A stretch of DNA of 64,000 nucleotides from Hydrangea macrophylla (lineage: Eukaryota; Streptophyta; Magnoliopsida; Cornales; Hydrangeaceae). This document shows, in pieces, positions 47,283 to 59,634 of this stretch. Numbering within the stretch: position 1 is the first letter of the stretch; the number at the start of each line of letters is the position of its first letter. The position numbers and the translations under genes were made by a program. The stretch covers positions 13,272,001-13,336,000 of the forward strand of contig CM066990.1 of NCBI GenBank assembly GCA_033977485.1, given 5' to 3'. The notes under the pieces are model-generated. The model ran no database searches and was not told the origin of the DNA. It was given only the letters and a program-made list of their open reading frames with translations.

Positions 47283-48697
47283 TGTTGGGTTTGTGATCTC
47301 AATCCATTACTCTATATTGCTTTACATTTTCGATGTGTATGTTCTTTCATGAGATGATTGTTAATCCATAAGTATCATAGTAAGTAATTCGTGTGTGTAT
47401 GAGGTACATAGTAAGATACCAATTACTATTCTTTAACACTTAGAATTTGTCACAGTAGATGAAAGACTGGATATCTCATCAGCTGTACACAGTATCATGA
47501 TTAACTACCAATGAATGGAGTGATTAATCTCAATCACTGGAGTGTTACTCTTAGTTAATATGCTAGTGCTTATAGTGTATTGATAGACTTGAGTTTTCCT
47601 ATTGACACTTAAGACTGTCAATAGTCGATAGGAACTCACAACTTGTTTAAGGTACGTGTTCTCAATCTTAAGACGGTTATGAACACGGACTATCGATATG
47701 GATGCTTTGACTTACCAATCAGTGAGGTCTATAAAAGACCAACACGTAGGTATCTTGGGTATATCATGTTCACAGGGTTGTGAACATATATTATCAAGAT
47801 AGAATCTACCCTCTATTAAAGCGTATGCATTCCCTTAAGAATGTCACCAAGTTGATTATTGAGAATTGCAGTCTTGTTGATAAGTAGTTATCAACATGTT
47901 TGGCAATCATGAGAGGGGAATGGGACTCAAGGAACAAAAGAAATAATCATGATTTAGGTTGACAGTTACCATTTATCGGACTACCAAAATATGATTATGA
48001 ATGCTAATGGTAGAGTGACATTAGTACACCATACAAGTCTAGGCATCGCTTCTGCTATGTTCTTTTGCGTTGGAGTTCAGTTATCATTTTATAGTGGAAT
48101 TAACGTTAAGTGATCAGCTGGTTAGTTTGCTGACCAAAGAGTTTTTCATGGTAATTAACATCTAATCTGCGCCAACAATAAAGAACCTAGGAGGTCCCAC
48201 TCTTAGCTCCACTAGGATGCTTGGAAAGGCACAAGAGGATCATGTCATGATAGATTCGATCGATTCGAAGGAGTCTCGATTAATTGAAGTCTAGACAGGT
48301 TCAATCGATCGAAGCTTCGATCGATCAAAGCCACTTCGATCGCTTGAATGTAAGGTTGGTTCTGGGAATCTATAAATTGGGCAGCTGCAACCAGAAAAAG
48401 GAAGTCGTCATTTTATTATACTAGAAACTGCAGAAACTATTTTAGGTTATCCCAAACCTTCTCTATCCTCTCTATTAGGGTTCCCACCAACCCTAGTCTC
48501 TCTGGGAGCATCCATAGGAGTCATAAGAGTGAACACTATCTAGTGGAAGCTGCTGGAAGTTAGAGAAGGTATAATTCATGTCCCCTCTTGTACGCATCTA
48601 TAGAGTTAACAAGTAGTGGATCCGGGCTACCAATTCAAACTTTTGAAATTTGTTTTCCATTGCACGTTTTAAATAATTTAAACCATATTTTCCTTCA
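47283..48697 (+). repeat. 3' LTR of +copia B
   Basis: 1,415 bp, TGTTGGGTTTGTG to CCTTCA. Palindromes at 48254-48348, TATA box CTATAAATTGG near 48369-48379. It abuts -copia B at 48698. Confidence 0.93.
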
Positions 48698-49554
48698 TAT
48701 AGATGTCCTCCTCATGATTGCCATTCAAGAATGCAGTCTTAATGCCCATATGCCATATCTCATAATCTAGGCATGCCGCAATGGATAAGAATATTCTAAT
48801 CGACTTGAGCATGGCTGCTGACGAGAAGGTTTCCTCATAGTCAATGCCCTCCCTCTAAGTATAACCTTTCCCTACAAGCCTTTCCTTAAAGGTGCCAAAC
48901 TTTCCATTAGATCCTATTTTCCTCTTGTACACCCACTTATAACCAATGGGTTTGATATTGGCAGGAAGTTCTACAAGATCTCAGACGTGATTAGAATCCA
49001 TAGATTCCAATTTAGTCTTCATAGCTTTAACCCAATGAGCTGAATCAACATCAGCCATTGCCTCTTCGTACGTGGTAGGATCAGATTCAGATTCTATGGA
49101 GACTGCTTCAAAAACTTGTCCTAAGAACATATATCTATTAGGCTGGCTGACCATCCTCCCACTACGATGAGCTACCGGTGCGAAAATGGGTGAAGAAGTG
49201 GTATTTTATTGTCTCACATCATTATCAACTATGGGTAGACTGAGGGCTCTCCTTCTATCTCTCTCAAATCTATCCTTCCCTTAGGTTTATGGTTCATGAT
49301 ATAATCATCCTCCAAGAAAATAGCATTTGTACTAACAAACACATTCTATTCTCTTGGATCACAAAAATACAATCCACAAGTACCCTTTGGATACCCTATA
49401 AGGTAATGTACATCTGACCTAGTTTCCAATTTTCTCATCTTTCTTTTCAGCACATGTACTGGACACCCCCATATCCGAAGATGTTGCAAAGAGGGCTTGC
49501 GTCTAATCCACATCTCCCATGGTGTCTTAGGAATGGTTTTTCTTAGAACAAGAT
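48698..49554 (-). pseudogene. -copia B RT N-terminus and integrase C-terminus
   Basis: Minus strand: integrase C-terminal region at 49553-49346 ([21 protein letters not shown], then VHVLKRKM) and the RT start below 49340 with PIGYKWVYKRK. Multiple stops. Cut at 49554 by the solo LTR. Confidence 0.9.
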
Positions 49555-51164
49555 TGACACGACTAAAAAGTTGTGCGCTCTTGTGCAACACCCAAGTGTA
49601 GGTGATCGTGCAAGTAATATTGGATAAGTCCAGGTCGATCCCACAGGGAAGGAATAGGAAGAATATCTACTAAGTTACAACCTAAAGAAAAGAAAATATC
49701 AATATACGGGTGGAGGTTCAAATGAATCCTAATCAAATAAATTAAACTAAATAATAAACTAAACATATAGAAACATAACTAATTAAATTAATAAACCAAA
49801 GGTGTTGGAAATACGTGAATCCACATTGATCCTAACCATCTACAATGCACATTCATTAACGTTCTATGGAGTTCATTCCTCTTCAGCATTCCGTATTTTT
49901 CTAAAGATAAAGAATCAATAGCCCTTTCATGATCGGGACTACATCATCACAGTTGATTTAAAATACTTGGAAGACGGTTTAAAACAGTGGTTATTACTTG
50001 CACTCTAAATGGTGTTAGCATTCAAAGTGGTTTTCAAAAGTCATTGAGGAAAATAGCCTTAAGGCTTTAAGTTCTAAAAACTATTGTGACAAACTGAGCT
50101 TATAGGGACAATTTGATGACAGATTTCTAAAACAGAAAGTCATGGAATACTTAAAAGAATCATCTTAGGAATTAACATATTCGATCGATCGAAGCGCTCT
50201 CGATCGATCGGACAGCGTCATCCTTCAATCGATCGAAATGTCTTCGATCGCTTGACTATGGCTCTGGTTCGATCGATCGAAATACCTGCGATCGATCGAG
50301 ACCAAGGTTTCTAAAGATTGCATGGAAGAGGTTGGGAATCAATGTTTCATCACATATTCCCAACGTCTAAACTACGGAAACATAATAAAACTAGTATAGA
50401 AATAGTACCCTAGAGTAATCATTAACATCTAAAGCAATAAACAATGAAACAAAGAAAAGGAGAAGAAAAACCTGGAAATAATCAGATTATAACTTGTAAT
50501 AAACTTGAATCTTCAATATATTAATGAAAAAGAGGAAAAATAATATGAATCTAACCTAACCTACTCCTAATCTAAAACTACCCTAAACTGCTGTTTTTCG
50601 CGTTCTGGAGCGTCCTCTCTTCGTCTGGCATCAAAATGACTTATATATAGGGTTCCTGCAGAGTTTACGCAACTTTTGGGTGAATATGAAGTTTAATCGA
50701 TCGAGCTTAGTTCGATCGATCGAAGGTTCGATCGATTGAACTCTGCTCAAGGGCTTGAAGTCTCTGATGTTGACAGCTCTGCACATCAATGGGAGAATGG
50801 CCATAATGTTTCACTCAAACCTCGGATTGACCTCCCGTTTATAGCCACGTGACCGTAACTCAAAGATCTACATTTCATGTCTCTGGGGAAATCTTCCAAA
50901 TCTGAAGTCTTCATTGTCAAAATTGGCATTTTTCAGCTGCTTCTGTTATTCTCTTCACCAGAATCACTTTTCTTTAGCTTTACATCATTGTTTTACATTC
51001 TAATACCTATAAAACAATGCATAAACATATGTTTTAGCATTAACACAATAAAAAGAACATTGTTATTAGAATGCACCTAAATGTAGGGACTTTGGGGATA
51101 AAATTATGCATAAAGGACCACGTAATACACTATAAATATGCACTTTTTGCCTTAAATCAAAGAT
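49550..51164. mobile_element. Solo LTR with TSD AAGAT
   Basis: 1,605 bp from TGACACGAC (49555) to TTAAATCA (51159), TG...CA ends, flanked by AAGAT at 49550-49554 and 51160-51164. There is no internal coding, so it is a solo LTR left by recombination. On the minus strand GGGATCGACCTGGACTTA (near 49630-49647) resembles the end region of some plant gypsy LTRs, and a TATATATAAG box is at 50641-50650, so it probably points to the minus strand. Family not identified. Palindrome clusters at 50694-50740 and 50180-50300. Confidence 0.82.
50641..50650 (-). promoter_or_regulatory. TATA box in the solo LTR
   Basis: Minus strand CTATATATAA, about 45 bp downstream of a CGATCGAT palindrome cluster. The layout matches that of the copia LTRs though the flanking sequences are unrelated. 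Confidence 0.55.
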
Positions 51165-53100
51165 TTAGTATGTACGCAACAGTTTCCAAAGCATAATCCC
51201 AAAGAAATAATGGCAACTCAGAATAACTCATCATCGACCTAGTTATGTCTAAAAGAGTCCGGTTCCTTCTCTCCACTACACCGTTCTGTTGAGGCGTATC
51301 GGGTGCAGTCAACTGTGACAGAATCTCATTTTGTACAAGGTGATCAATAAACTCGTTAGAGAGGTACTCGCCACCTCGATCAGATCGAATGGTCATGATA
51401 TATGTGCATAATTGATTCCACTTCAGCCCTAAACTCTTTGAATTTTTAAAGGCTTCAGACTTATGCTGCATTAGGTACACATATCCATACCTAGAGTGGT
51501 CATCAGCAAATGTGATGAAATACTCATAACCACCCCATGCTCTAATATTTATTGGTCCACACACATCAGTATGAACTGATTCTAACAATGCATTGGACCT
51601 ATTTCCCTTTGCAGGAAAGGGCCTTTTGGTCATCTTGCCCTCTAAACAAGACTCGCAGACTTTCATTGGTTCGAGAACCAAATCGCCTAAGATTCCTTCT
51701 TTGACTAGTTTACCAATCCTATTTAGATTGATATGGCCAAGCCTAGTTCAATTAGTGGAAGGTTCCTTTCTTTTAGATGGTAGAGTTACCACCGAGTTAT
51801 TAAGTTCCATATTAGAATCATAAGAAATATTCGGAGTGATCACATACAAGCCATTAGTTTTAACACCAGAACATAAATGAACCATTTATTTTAGTGACCA
51901 CCTCAGTTCCAAAATAAAAAGAACAACTTTTATTCGATAAATCAGAAACAGAAATTAAATTATGTCTCATTAAAGGGGCGTAAAGTATATTTAATAAAAC
52001 TAAAGTCTTATTGTCCTCAAATTCTAAAACTACCACTCCTATACCAATCGCAGAAACGATTGCGCTAGATCCCAGAGTCAGCATGATCTCCCCATCACTA
52101 CATTTCCTGGTTGATCTGAACTCCTGTAACGAATTACAGATATTGTTAGTCGCACCAGAATCAATGTACCAAGTGTTTGAAGTATCCGTTATAAAACTTA
52201 CTTCAATCACATAAAACTTACTTCAATCACATGTGATTTGATCATACCCTGAACTCTTTTAGCTAAGAATTGCAGATAGTTCCTCTTCCAGTGGCCCTTC
52301 TCACCACATTGGAAACACTTTCCTTTACCTTGGTCACCTACCTTTTCTTTACCCTTACCTTTTTCCTTAGATTTTGCAATCTTGGGGACCGGTCCAACAC
52401 TTGGACCACTAGTGTCAGTCTTCTTCTTCCCTTTCTTACCTTTCATCATAGATTACGATGAAGAAGAGCTTTTCTCAACGTTAAAAACATTGCCCCCAGG
52501 TCTGATCACCCCTTCCACTGCTAGTAAAGAACTCATTAATTCGCTCATTGAGAAATTCATTTGATTCATGTTATAGTTAAGTTTAAATTGAGCGAATGAC
52601 GACGATAGCGAATTAAGGATCGTATCAAATTTGGTCTGTGCATTGATATTGGCACCCAGGGTCTCCAGTTTATTTAAATAACCAATCATTTTTAAAGCAT
52701 GTTCTTTGATTGGAGTCTCTTCTGACATCTTCGCACTCATTATCTTTTGCATAGCAACCTGTCTAGCAGGTCTGCCATATTCCCCAAATATTGCTTTGAG
52801 ACTCTTGATAATGACATTAGCAGAATCATTTGATTGGAATTGGTGTTGCAACACACCAGCCATAGAGGCCAGAATGTAGCAACAGACCATTCCATTCGAT
52901 TTCTTCCATTTATCGAACTCTAGTCTAGCAGTTGTCGAAGCATTTGTAGTGGGTTCTTCAATGCACATGGTGGTGAGGACATACATATGATCCTTTGTAG
53001 TTAAAACGTTGACAAGGGTACGTTTCCATTTAGCATAGTTGTCTCCAGTTAATTTGTTCTGAGTGAGTATGATGGCAAGTGGACTAAACACAGATCCTGA
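51160..53100 (-). pseudogene. -copia B gag, protease and integrase remnant
   Basis: Minus strand: gag 53091-52453 ([28 protein letters not shown]). The start codon position at about 53104 reads ATA. Zinc knuckle region 52449-52207, with the last Cys codon changed to Tyr. Protease 52210-51860 (YIDSGATNNICNS, Asp-Ser-Gly intact). Integrase 51681-51157 ([38 protein letters not shown]). Fewer stops than in copy A, where the protease is altered. Confidence 0.92.
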
Positions 53101-53980
53101 TATTATGATTTACCAAAAAATCAAATAGACAAAATAAATATGGATATCAGAATTTGACAATTTGAAATAAAAGAATCCTTAAAACACTTATTTTAAAACA
53201 AAGTCACCGGAATATCGAAACGAAAGAATAAAGCCTTCGTGTGGTGTCAATGTTTGATATTTCGATTAATCATGACTTATCCGTTAAGCAACTTTTGCAA
53301 AACAAGTTATGACTCCTAAACCCTTTTGATCTCTAAGTTTTTGAATAATGCCCAGTGTGGGATCCCTTATCTATAGCTTAGCTAGTGTGTACCATTTACT
53401 AGGATCCAATCACAACCGCCTCAACTATTGCCGCTGTGTAGTGGTCACCCTCTAACATGTCTGATTGATCCTATGTGTAGGAAGTTCACATCTAGTAACC
53501 AATGAGTATTGCATCCTCCGTATGGAATGATCATCCATGGTTGGGTGACATAGAATACTCCATTCATCTTATAGTGAACTGTTAATGGAAGATCGTGGAT
53601 GTTATTAGTAAGACCATCTCCCACTAGATTTATAAAATAAGGATTTTGCTTTTGGAAAATTGTTTCTACTCATTGCCCATAGACATCCAATGTCTACTAA
53701 TGAGTTAAAATGGTTTTTGAATTTTATTTTAAAAAACTTGTTTTAAGTGCATGCAAGTAGTAACAATGTATAAAACGCTAATCACAAACCAAGCACATAA
53801 AATAAAAAAACTAAAATTGAAATAAAGGCATTCATATGCCTTTATCTCCCATGGCTCTATCCCCAAAGAACCTCCTTCTTGGTTTGATCGCCTTTGGCTC
53901 TATCTTCATGGACAACGGCATGCCCTTCCATCTTCATGGACTTTATAATTCTATTACATTGGTGCTATGTTTCTTTTGAA
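53101..53980 (-). other. -copia B leader
   Basis: Untranslated leader aligned with 26060-26931 of copy A. No coding domain seen. Confidence 0.85.
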
Positions 53981-54020
53981 GTTACAATCTAGAAATAACC
54001 CAAACCAAACCAAACCAAGC

Positions 54021-54383
54021 CTTGTGTCCCAATCAATTGGGGTCAGCTGTATGAATCATTTTTCTCCATTCTTCACGATCAAGAGCTATATGTTCATTTA
54101 AATTATATATATTCATATCTTATTGCACTACATATTCCCAAGTTAGTCTAGGTCTGCCTCTCCCTTTAACCATTCCAGGCACTACGATCTTATCACTCTT
54201 TCGCACAGGTGCATCTACAGGTCTTTGTTGCACATGGCCGAACCATCTAAGTCTATTCTCCCTCAACTTATCCTCAATATGCATCACTCCTATAGTCTCT
54301 CGGATGTACTCATTTCTAATTCTATCTTTCCTAGTCTTTCCACACATCCATCTTAGCATCATCATCTCCGCTACACTCACTTT
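54021..54383 (-). pseudogene. LINE B C-terminal part
   Basis: Minus strand 54401-54120: VSVAEMMMLRWMCGKTRKDR, ENRLRWFGHVQ and a C-terminal GRGRPRLTWEYVVQ followed by a stop, then the short 3' end. Confidence 0.88.
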
Positions 54384-55017
54384 TGATACGAACCCCGCCA
54401 ATAATGTGACGAAACCCGTAACACGATTAATGTCTCGGACCGTTCTACTGTCAGATTCAACGGAAACCGCGACCCAACACCTATAACAGATGCGAACCTT
54501 GGTATAAAGGACGAAGACGCCACAATCAAGGATGGAACACTCGATTGATAAGTCCAGGTATGAACGCCACAGAGTAAATCTGATAAGTTCGAATAGTTCT
54601 TCAAAGAACCAAAGAGAAAACTCTCACAATATTATTGATGATCAAAACTGAATATTACAAACCCTAAAACTGTTTAAATAGCTGAGGCTTAAAGTTGGGC
54701 CCTTTTAAGCCTACGAAATATTATGGTCCAATATAATTCACCCCAAAACTAAAATAAAAGGAAACTAATGAATATAAAAAATCCCTAAGTTGGCATGCAA
54801 GCCTATAATTTATTCTAGAGCTTGAATCATGGACACCCAGCCTTGTGGATCACTAGTATCCTCCTTTGGGCCACTCAGATTAGTTTCAACCCAAATTTGT
54901 TGAACCAGCCCATTGAGATTGTCCTTGAACCACTTTGCTCGCGCCCTTGTAACCGGACCAATTGGTACGTGGTTCGGATCCGCATTCCACCTTGTGCTAG
55001 CCGCCATGTTCTCATCA
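54384..55017 (-). repeat. 3' LTR of the chromovirus-like element
   Basis: TGATACGAACC to TTCTCATCA. TATA-like TATTTAAA on the minus strand near 54669-54676. It also encodes the end of the polyprotein tail (54810-55016). Confidence 0.95.
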
Positions 55018-55083
55018 TTCCCCTCCTCTTGAAAAGGATTTGTCCTCAAATCATCACCTACATCAAAAAGGAGATAAATCAGC
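54810..55083 (-). pseudogene. Frameshifted C-terminal tail of polyprotein, reaching into the 3' LTR
   Basis: After the main frame ends at DLSPF with a TGA, the neighbouring frame continues with DVGDDLRTNPF and then GPVTRARAKWFKDNL to a stop at 54810, 208 bp into the LTR. The change of frame lies in a run of five T (plus-strand A run near 55071), consistent with a one-base insertion. A Gly-Pro-x-Thr-Arg-Ala/Ser-Arg motif in this place is known at the C-terminus of many chromovirus integrases. Confidence 0.75.
55018..55037 (-). other. Polypurine tract of the chromovirus-like element
   Basis: Minus strand CCTTTTCAAGAGGAGGGGAA immediately before the 3' LTR. Confidence 0.8.
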
Positions 55084-58000
55084 AACATTAAAAGTAGTAC
55101 TAACATTATACTCACCAGGCAACTCTAGCTTGTAGGCATTGTCATTGATGCGCTCAAGAACTTGAAAAGGACCATCGCCTCGGGGAAGCAATTTAGAACG
55201 CCTTTGTGCTGGAAATCTTTCTTTTCGCATGTGTACCCAAACCCAATCTCCGGGTTCAAAGATGATATTGCGTCGCCCTTTGTTAGCTTGCGTTGCATAT
55301 TGCTCCGTTCTTCGCTCAATATTGAGCCTTGCTTTCTCATGAATCTGCTTAACAAAATCTGCTTTCTTTTTCCCATCTAAATTAACATGCTCAGTCACAG
55401 GTAAAGGAGATAAATCCAAAGGAGTTAAAGGATTAAAACCATACACAATTTCAAAGGGTGAAAATTTAGTAGCAGAATGGATAGTACGATTATAAGCAAA
55501 CTCAACATGTGGTAAACATTCTTCCCATGTTTTGATGTTGTTTTTAATAATAGCCCTTAACAAAGTAGATAAAGTCCTATTTACTACTTCAGTTTGACCA
55601 TCAGTTTGTGGATGACAAGTAGTAGAAAATAATAACTTAGTCCCCAACTTACACCACAAGGTCTTCCAAAAGTAACTCAAGAATTTAGCATCTCTATCCG
55701 AAACAATGGTTCTAGGCATACCATGTAATCTCACAATCTCCTTAAAGAACAAATTAGCAACATGTGAAGCATCATCAGTTTTGTGACATGGAATAAAATG
55801 TGCCATCTTGGAAAATCTATCCACAACCACAAAAATTGAGTCTCGACCGTGTTTAGTCCTAGGTAAACCTAACACAAAATCCATTGAAATATCAATCCAT
55901 GGTTCACTAGGAATTGGAAGAGGTGTGTATAAGCCATGGGGTTGTACTCTAGATTTCGCTCGCCTACATGTGACACATCTACCACAAATTCTCTCAACAT
56001 CTTGTTTCATGCGTGGCCAATAGAAGTATTCTTGTAAAACGGCTAATGTTTTTACTACCCCAAAATGTCCCATTAACCCTCCCCCATGTGACTCTCGCAC
56101 AAGCAACTCTCTCACTGAACAAGTTGGAATGCACAATTTATTTTCTCGAAATAAAAACCCCTCATGCCTATAGAATTTATTATGGGCTGTTTTTTCACAA
56201 GATTCAAATTCTTCACTAAAATCGAGATCTAAAGGATACAATTCCTTAATATGCTCAAAACCAAGAATCTTAGCATCAAGAGTAGAGATTAGAATGTACC
56301 TTCGAGAAAGTGCATCGGCAACGATGTTCTCCTTACCTTGTTTATATCGAATGACGTATGGAAACGTCTCAATGAATTCAACCCATCGTGCATGCCTCTT
56401 GTTCAGCTTGTGTTGGACTTTAAGGTGCTTTAAAGACTCATGATCGGTGTGAATCACGAACTCTTTAGGCCACAAGTAATGCTGCCATGTCTCCAAAGCT
56501 CGAACCAATGCATACATCTCTTTGTCATACGTGGGATAGTTTAAGGCAGCCCCACTTAACTTCTCACTAAAGTATGCAATCGGTCTTCCTTCTTGCATAA
56601 GCACAGCGCCAATACCTAAACCTGAAGCATCACATTCAATTTCAAAAGTTTTTGTAAAGTTAGGTAAAGCAAGTAAAGGTGCATGAGTTAACTTCTCCTT
56701 GAGTAATTGAAATGCCTTCTCTTGCTCTTCCCCCCATTTGAACCCAACATTTTTCTTGATGACTTCGGTTATCGGTGCAGCTATATTACTGAAGTCTTTC
56801 ACGAACCTCCTGTAAAAACTAGCAAGTCCATGAAAACTTCGCACATTACTTACACTAGATGGGCTTGGCCATTCTTGGATAGCACGAATCTTTTCTTCAT
56901 CAACCTGTATTCCTTGTGCACACACAACAAAACCAAGAAACACAAGCTTATCGGTGCAAAAAGTGCACTTCTTTAGGTTAGCAAACAACTTTTCATTTCT
57001 AAGCACATCTAACACAAGTTTTAAATGCTTCAAATGCTCTTCCAAGTTTTTGCTATAAATCAGGATATCATCAAAATAAACAACTACAAATTTTCCAATG
57101 AAAGCACGCAAAACATGGTTCATCAATCTCATAAAAGTACTAGGAGCATTAGTTAATCCAAAAGGCATAACTAACCATTCATACAAACCATATTTTGTTT
57201 TAAATGCAGTTTTCCATTCATCACCTTCTTTCATTCTAATTTGATGATACCCACTTTTCAAATCAATCTTAGAAAATATACAAGAACCATGCAACTCATC
57301 TAACATATCATCTAAGCGAGGAATAGGGTGTCGATACTTTACCGTTATGTTGTTGACGGCTCGGCAATCAACGCACATTCTCCACGTCCCATCCTTCTTA
57401 GGAACCAAAATCACCGGAACGGCGCATGGACTCATACTTTCTCTTACGTACCCCTTTTCCATCAACTCACTAACCTGCTTTTGTAGCTCCTTTGTCTCCT
57501 TAGGATTGCTTCTATAGGCTGGTCGGTTTGGAATGGTAGCACCGGGCACGAAATCAATTTGATGTTCAATCCCTCGAATAGGGGGTAAACCATGTGGAAC
57601 CTCCTCGGGAAAGATATCACCAAACTCCTGCAAAAGAGAAACAACAGAACTAGGCAAAGATGAGTCAATTTGGTTAGTGTTTAAAAATGCCTCTTTGTAC
57701 AAAAGTACAATCATAGGCTGATTTGAAAACAACGCTCGTTTGATCTCACTCGCTTTTGCATAAAAATTCTTTTTTTGGTTTCCCTCTAATTTTCCCTCAA
57801 TGGGTGCATTTTTCTTTTCTTTTTCTCTCTCATTTTTCTCACTCCTTTTCTTTTGTTCACTCTCTTTCTTTTGATCACTCTCCCTTTGCAACCTCACTTG
57901 ATCTTCATAAACTTGCCTCGGTGTCAAAGGCACTAAGGTGATTGTCCTTTGATTAAGCACGAACGAGTATTTATTTGTGAAACCATCATGCTTAACACGT

Positions 58001-59586
58001 CGATCAAATTGCCATGGCCTCCCTAACAACAAGTGTCCAGCTTGCATCGGAACCACATCACTCAAAACTTCATCTTCATATTTCCCAATACGAAAAGAAA
58101 CTAACACCTGTTTAGTTACCCTTACTTCACCACTATCATTGAGCCATTGCAATTTATAAGGTCGTGGATGCTTGATTGTTGGCAGCCCTAATTTCTCCAC
58201 CAAAGTTTTGCTAGCAACGTTAGTGCAACTCCCCCCATCTATGATCACACTACACACCTTATCTTTGACATGACATCTCGTATGAAAGATGTTCTCCCGT
58301 TGTGCCTCATCATCTTCCTTAACCTGCATATTTAGAGCTCTCCTTGCCACTAACAAATCCCCTTGGGCAGCGTACTCTTCATCATCGGCATCCTCTAATG
58401 GTGGCACAGATTCGTTGTCATCTTCATCTTCGATTTCAATCTCACCATTATCTCGTAACACCATAACTCTCTTGTTCGGACATTGGCTAGCTATGTGTCC
58501 CCTACCTTGGCACTTAAAACACTTAATATCGCGGTTCCAAGAAGCAGACGAATCGGATTTACCTTGATTTCCATGGCTGGCCACCTCTTGTTTTTGCTCA
58601 GTTTTTGGCTTCATCAAAGGCTGCTTCTCATCTCTTTTCCAATTATTTGGTTTCCAAGCGGATGTATTGGAATTTTGGCTTGGATTTTGGCTTGGACGTG
58701 TGCTGCTGCCCCTCTTCTTGAGTTGATTCTCAATTTTAATAGCCATGTGTACCATATCCTCCAACTCAACATAGTGTTGCAATTCCACTGCATTGGCAAT
58801 TTCCCGATTCAACCCAACTAAGAATCTAGCCATTGTAGCCTCTCGATCTTCCTCTACATTCGCTCGAATCATAGCAACTTCCATCTCCTTATAATATTCT
58901 TCCACACTCCTATTACCTTGCCTCAAACTTTGCAACTTGTTGTATAACTCTCGGTAATAATAGCTTGGAACGAACCGCTTCCTCATCACAGTTTTCATAT
59001 CCTCCCATGTCTCTATTGGACGCTCCCTATTTCTTCTCCTATTCAACACCAATTGATCCCACCAAATGATAGCATAATCAGAAAATTCAATGACAGCAAG
59101 TTTTACCTTCTTAGCCTCAGAGTAATGGTGGCAATCAAATACTAATTCTACCTTCTTCTCCTATTCTAGATAGGCTTCCGGATCATTCTTCCCTTGAAAC
59201 GAAGGAATCTTCATCTTAATACTACCCAAATTATTATCTTCCCGGTTCCTAGCTTCTCTAAACCTAACTTCTCTACCCCGACCACCATATCTCCTATGAT
59301 TATCTATTGACTCCTGATCATTTTCTTCTTCAAAGTCTCCCCAAAAATACTCCTCTTCTTCAACTCTCACTCCCCTCGGTTGAACTCTCTCTCTTCTACG
59401 TCCATGAGGAGCATTGTTTTGTGGCTGCTCCACCCGTGCATTCTCTACTCTATCTAACCGTTCATGAACTTGTTCCATCTCTGTCCTCAATACCCTCCTC
59501 ATTTCACCCATTAATGCCTCCAATAGTAGTTTCTGATCAGTCTCTCCCGAAACCTCCCCGGCATTAATTTCGTCTTTATGGGCCAT
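55063..59586 (-). pseudogene. Gag-Pol polyprotein of the chromovirus-like element, one internal stop
   Basis: Starts at ATG 59586 (MAHKDEIN). One frame to 55063 except for TAG at 59161-59163, where relatives have Trp. Downstream of the stop, counted from codon 59052: gag domain (about 1-115), zinc knuckle C178-C191, protease with Asp-Gly-Gly-Ser (D272), Lys/Glu-rich linker (385-430), RT with YFDD (659-662), RNase H (D808), integrase zinc region (about 989-1028), and integrase core D1058, D1119 and E1155 with 35 residues between the last two. All catalytic motifs are intact, so a single base change silenced gag-pol apart from the tail frameshift. It may have been mobile until recently. Confidence 0.95.
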
Positions 59587-59634
59587 ATTTCGCTGCAAAA
59601 CAAAGATTAGATAAAAAAATATACAGGACCTCAC

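Larger units (their letters stand above)
42393..48697 (+). mobile_element. Plus-strand Ty1/copia, second copy (+copia B)
   Basis: Partial 5' LTR (42393-42882), leader missing its first 1.3 kb, gag-pol pseudogene (43301-47267) and complete 3' LTR (47283-48697). It shares many stops and indels with +copia A and ends at the same point in a minus-strand copia. It is therefore the duplicate of +copia A, not an independent insertion. Confidence 0.93.

Noticed and set aside
50877..51080. 67-codon plus-strand frame in the solo LTR
   Set aside because: It lies inside an LTR with no recognisable domain, and low-complexity Ser/Phe/Ile content explains the open frame.
55808..56976. Plus-strand open frames over the chromovirus pol
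   Set aside because: Shadows of the minus-strand polyprotein frame. No domains.
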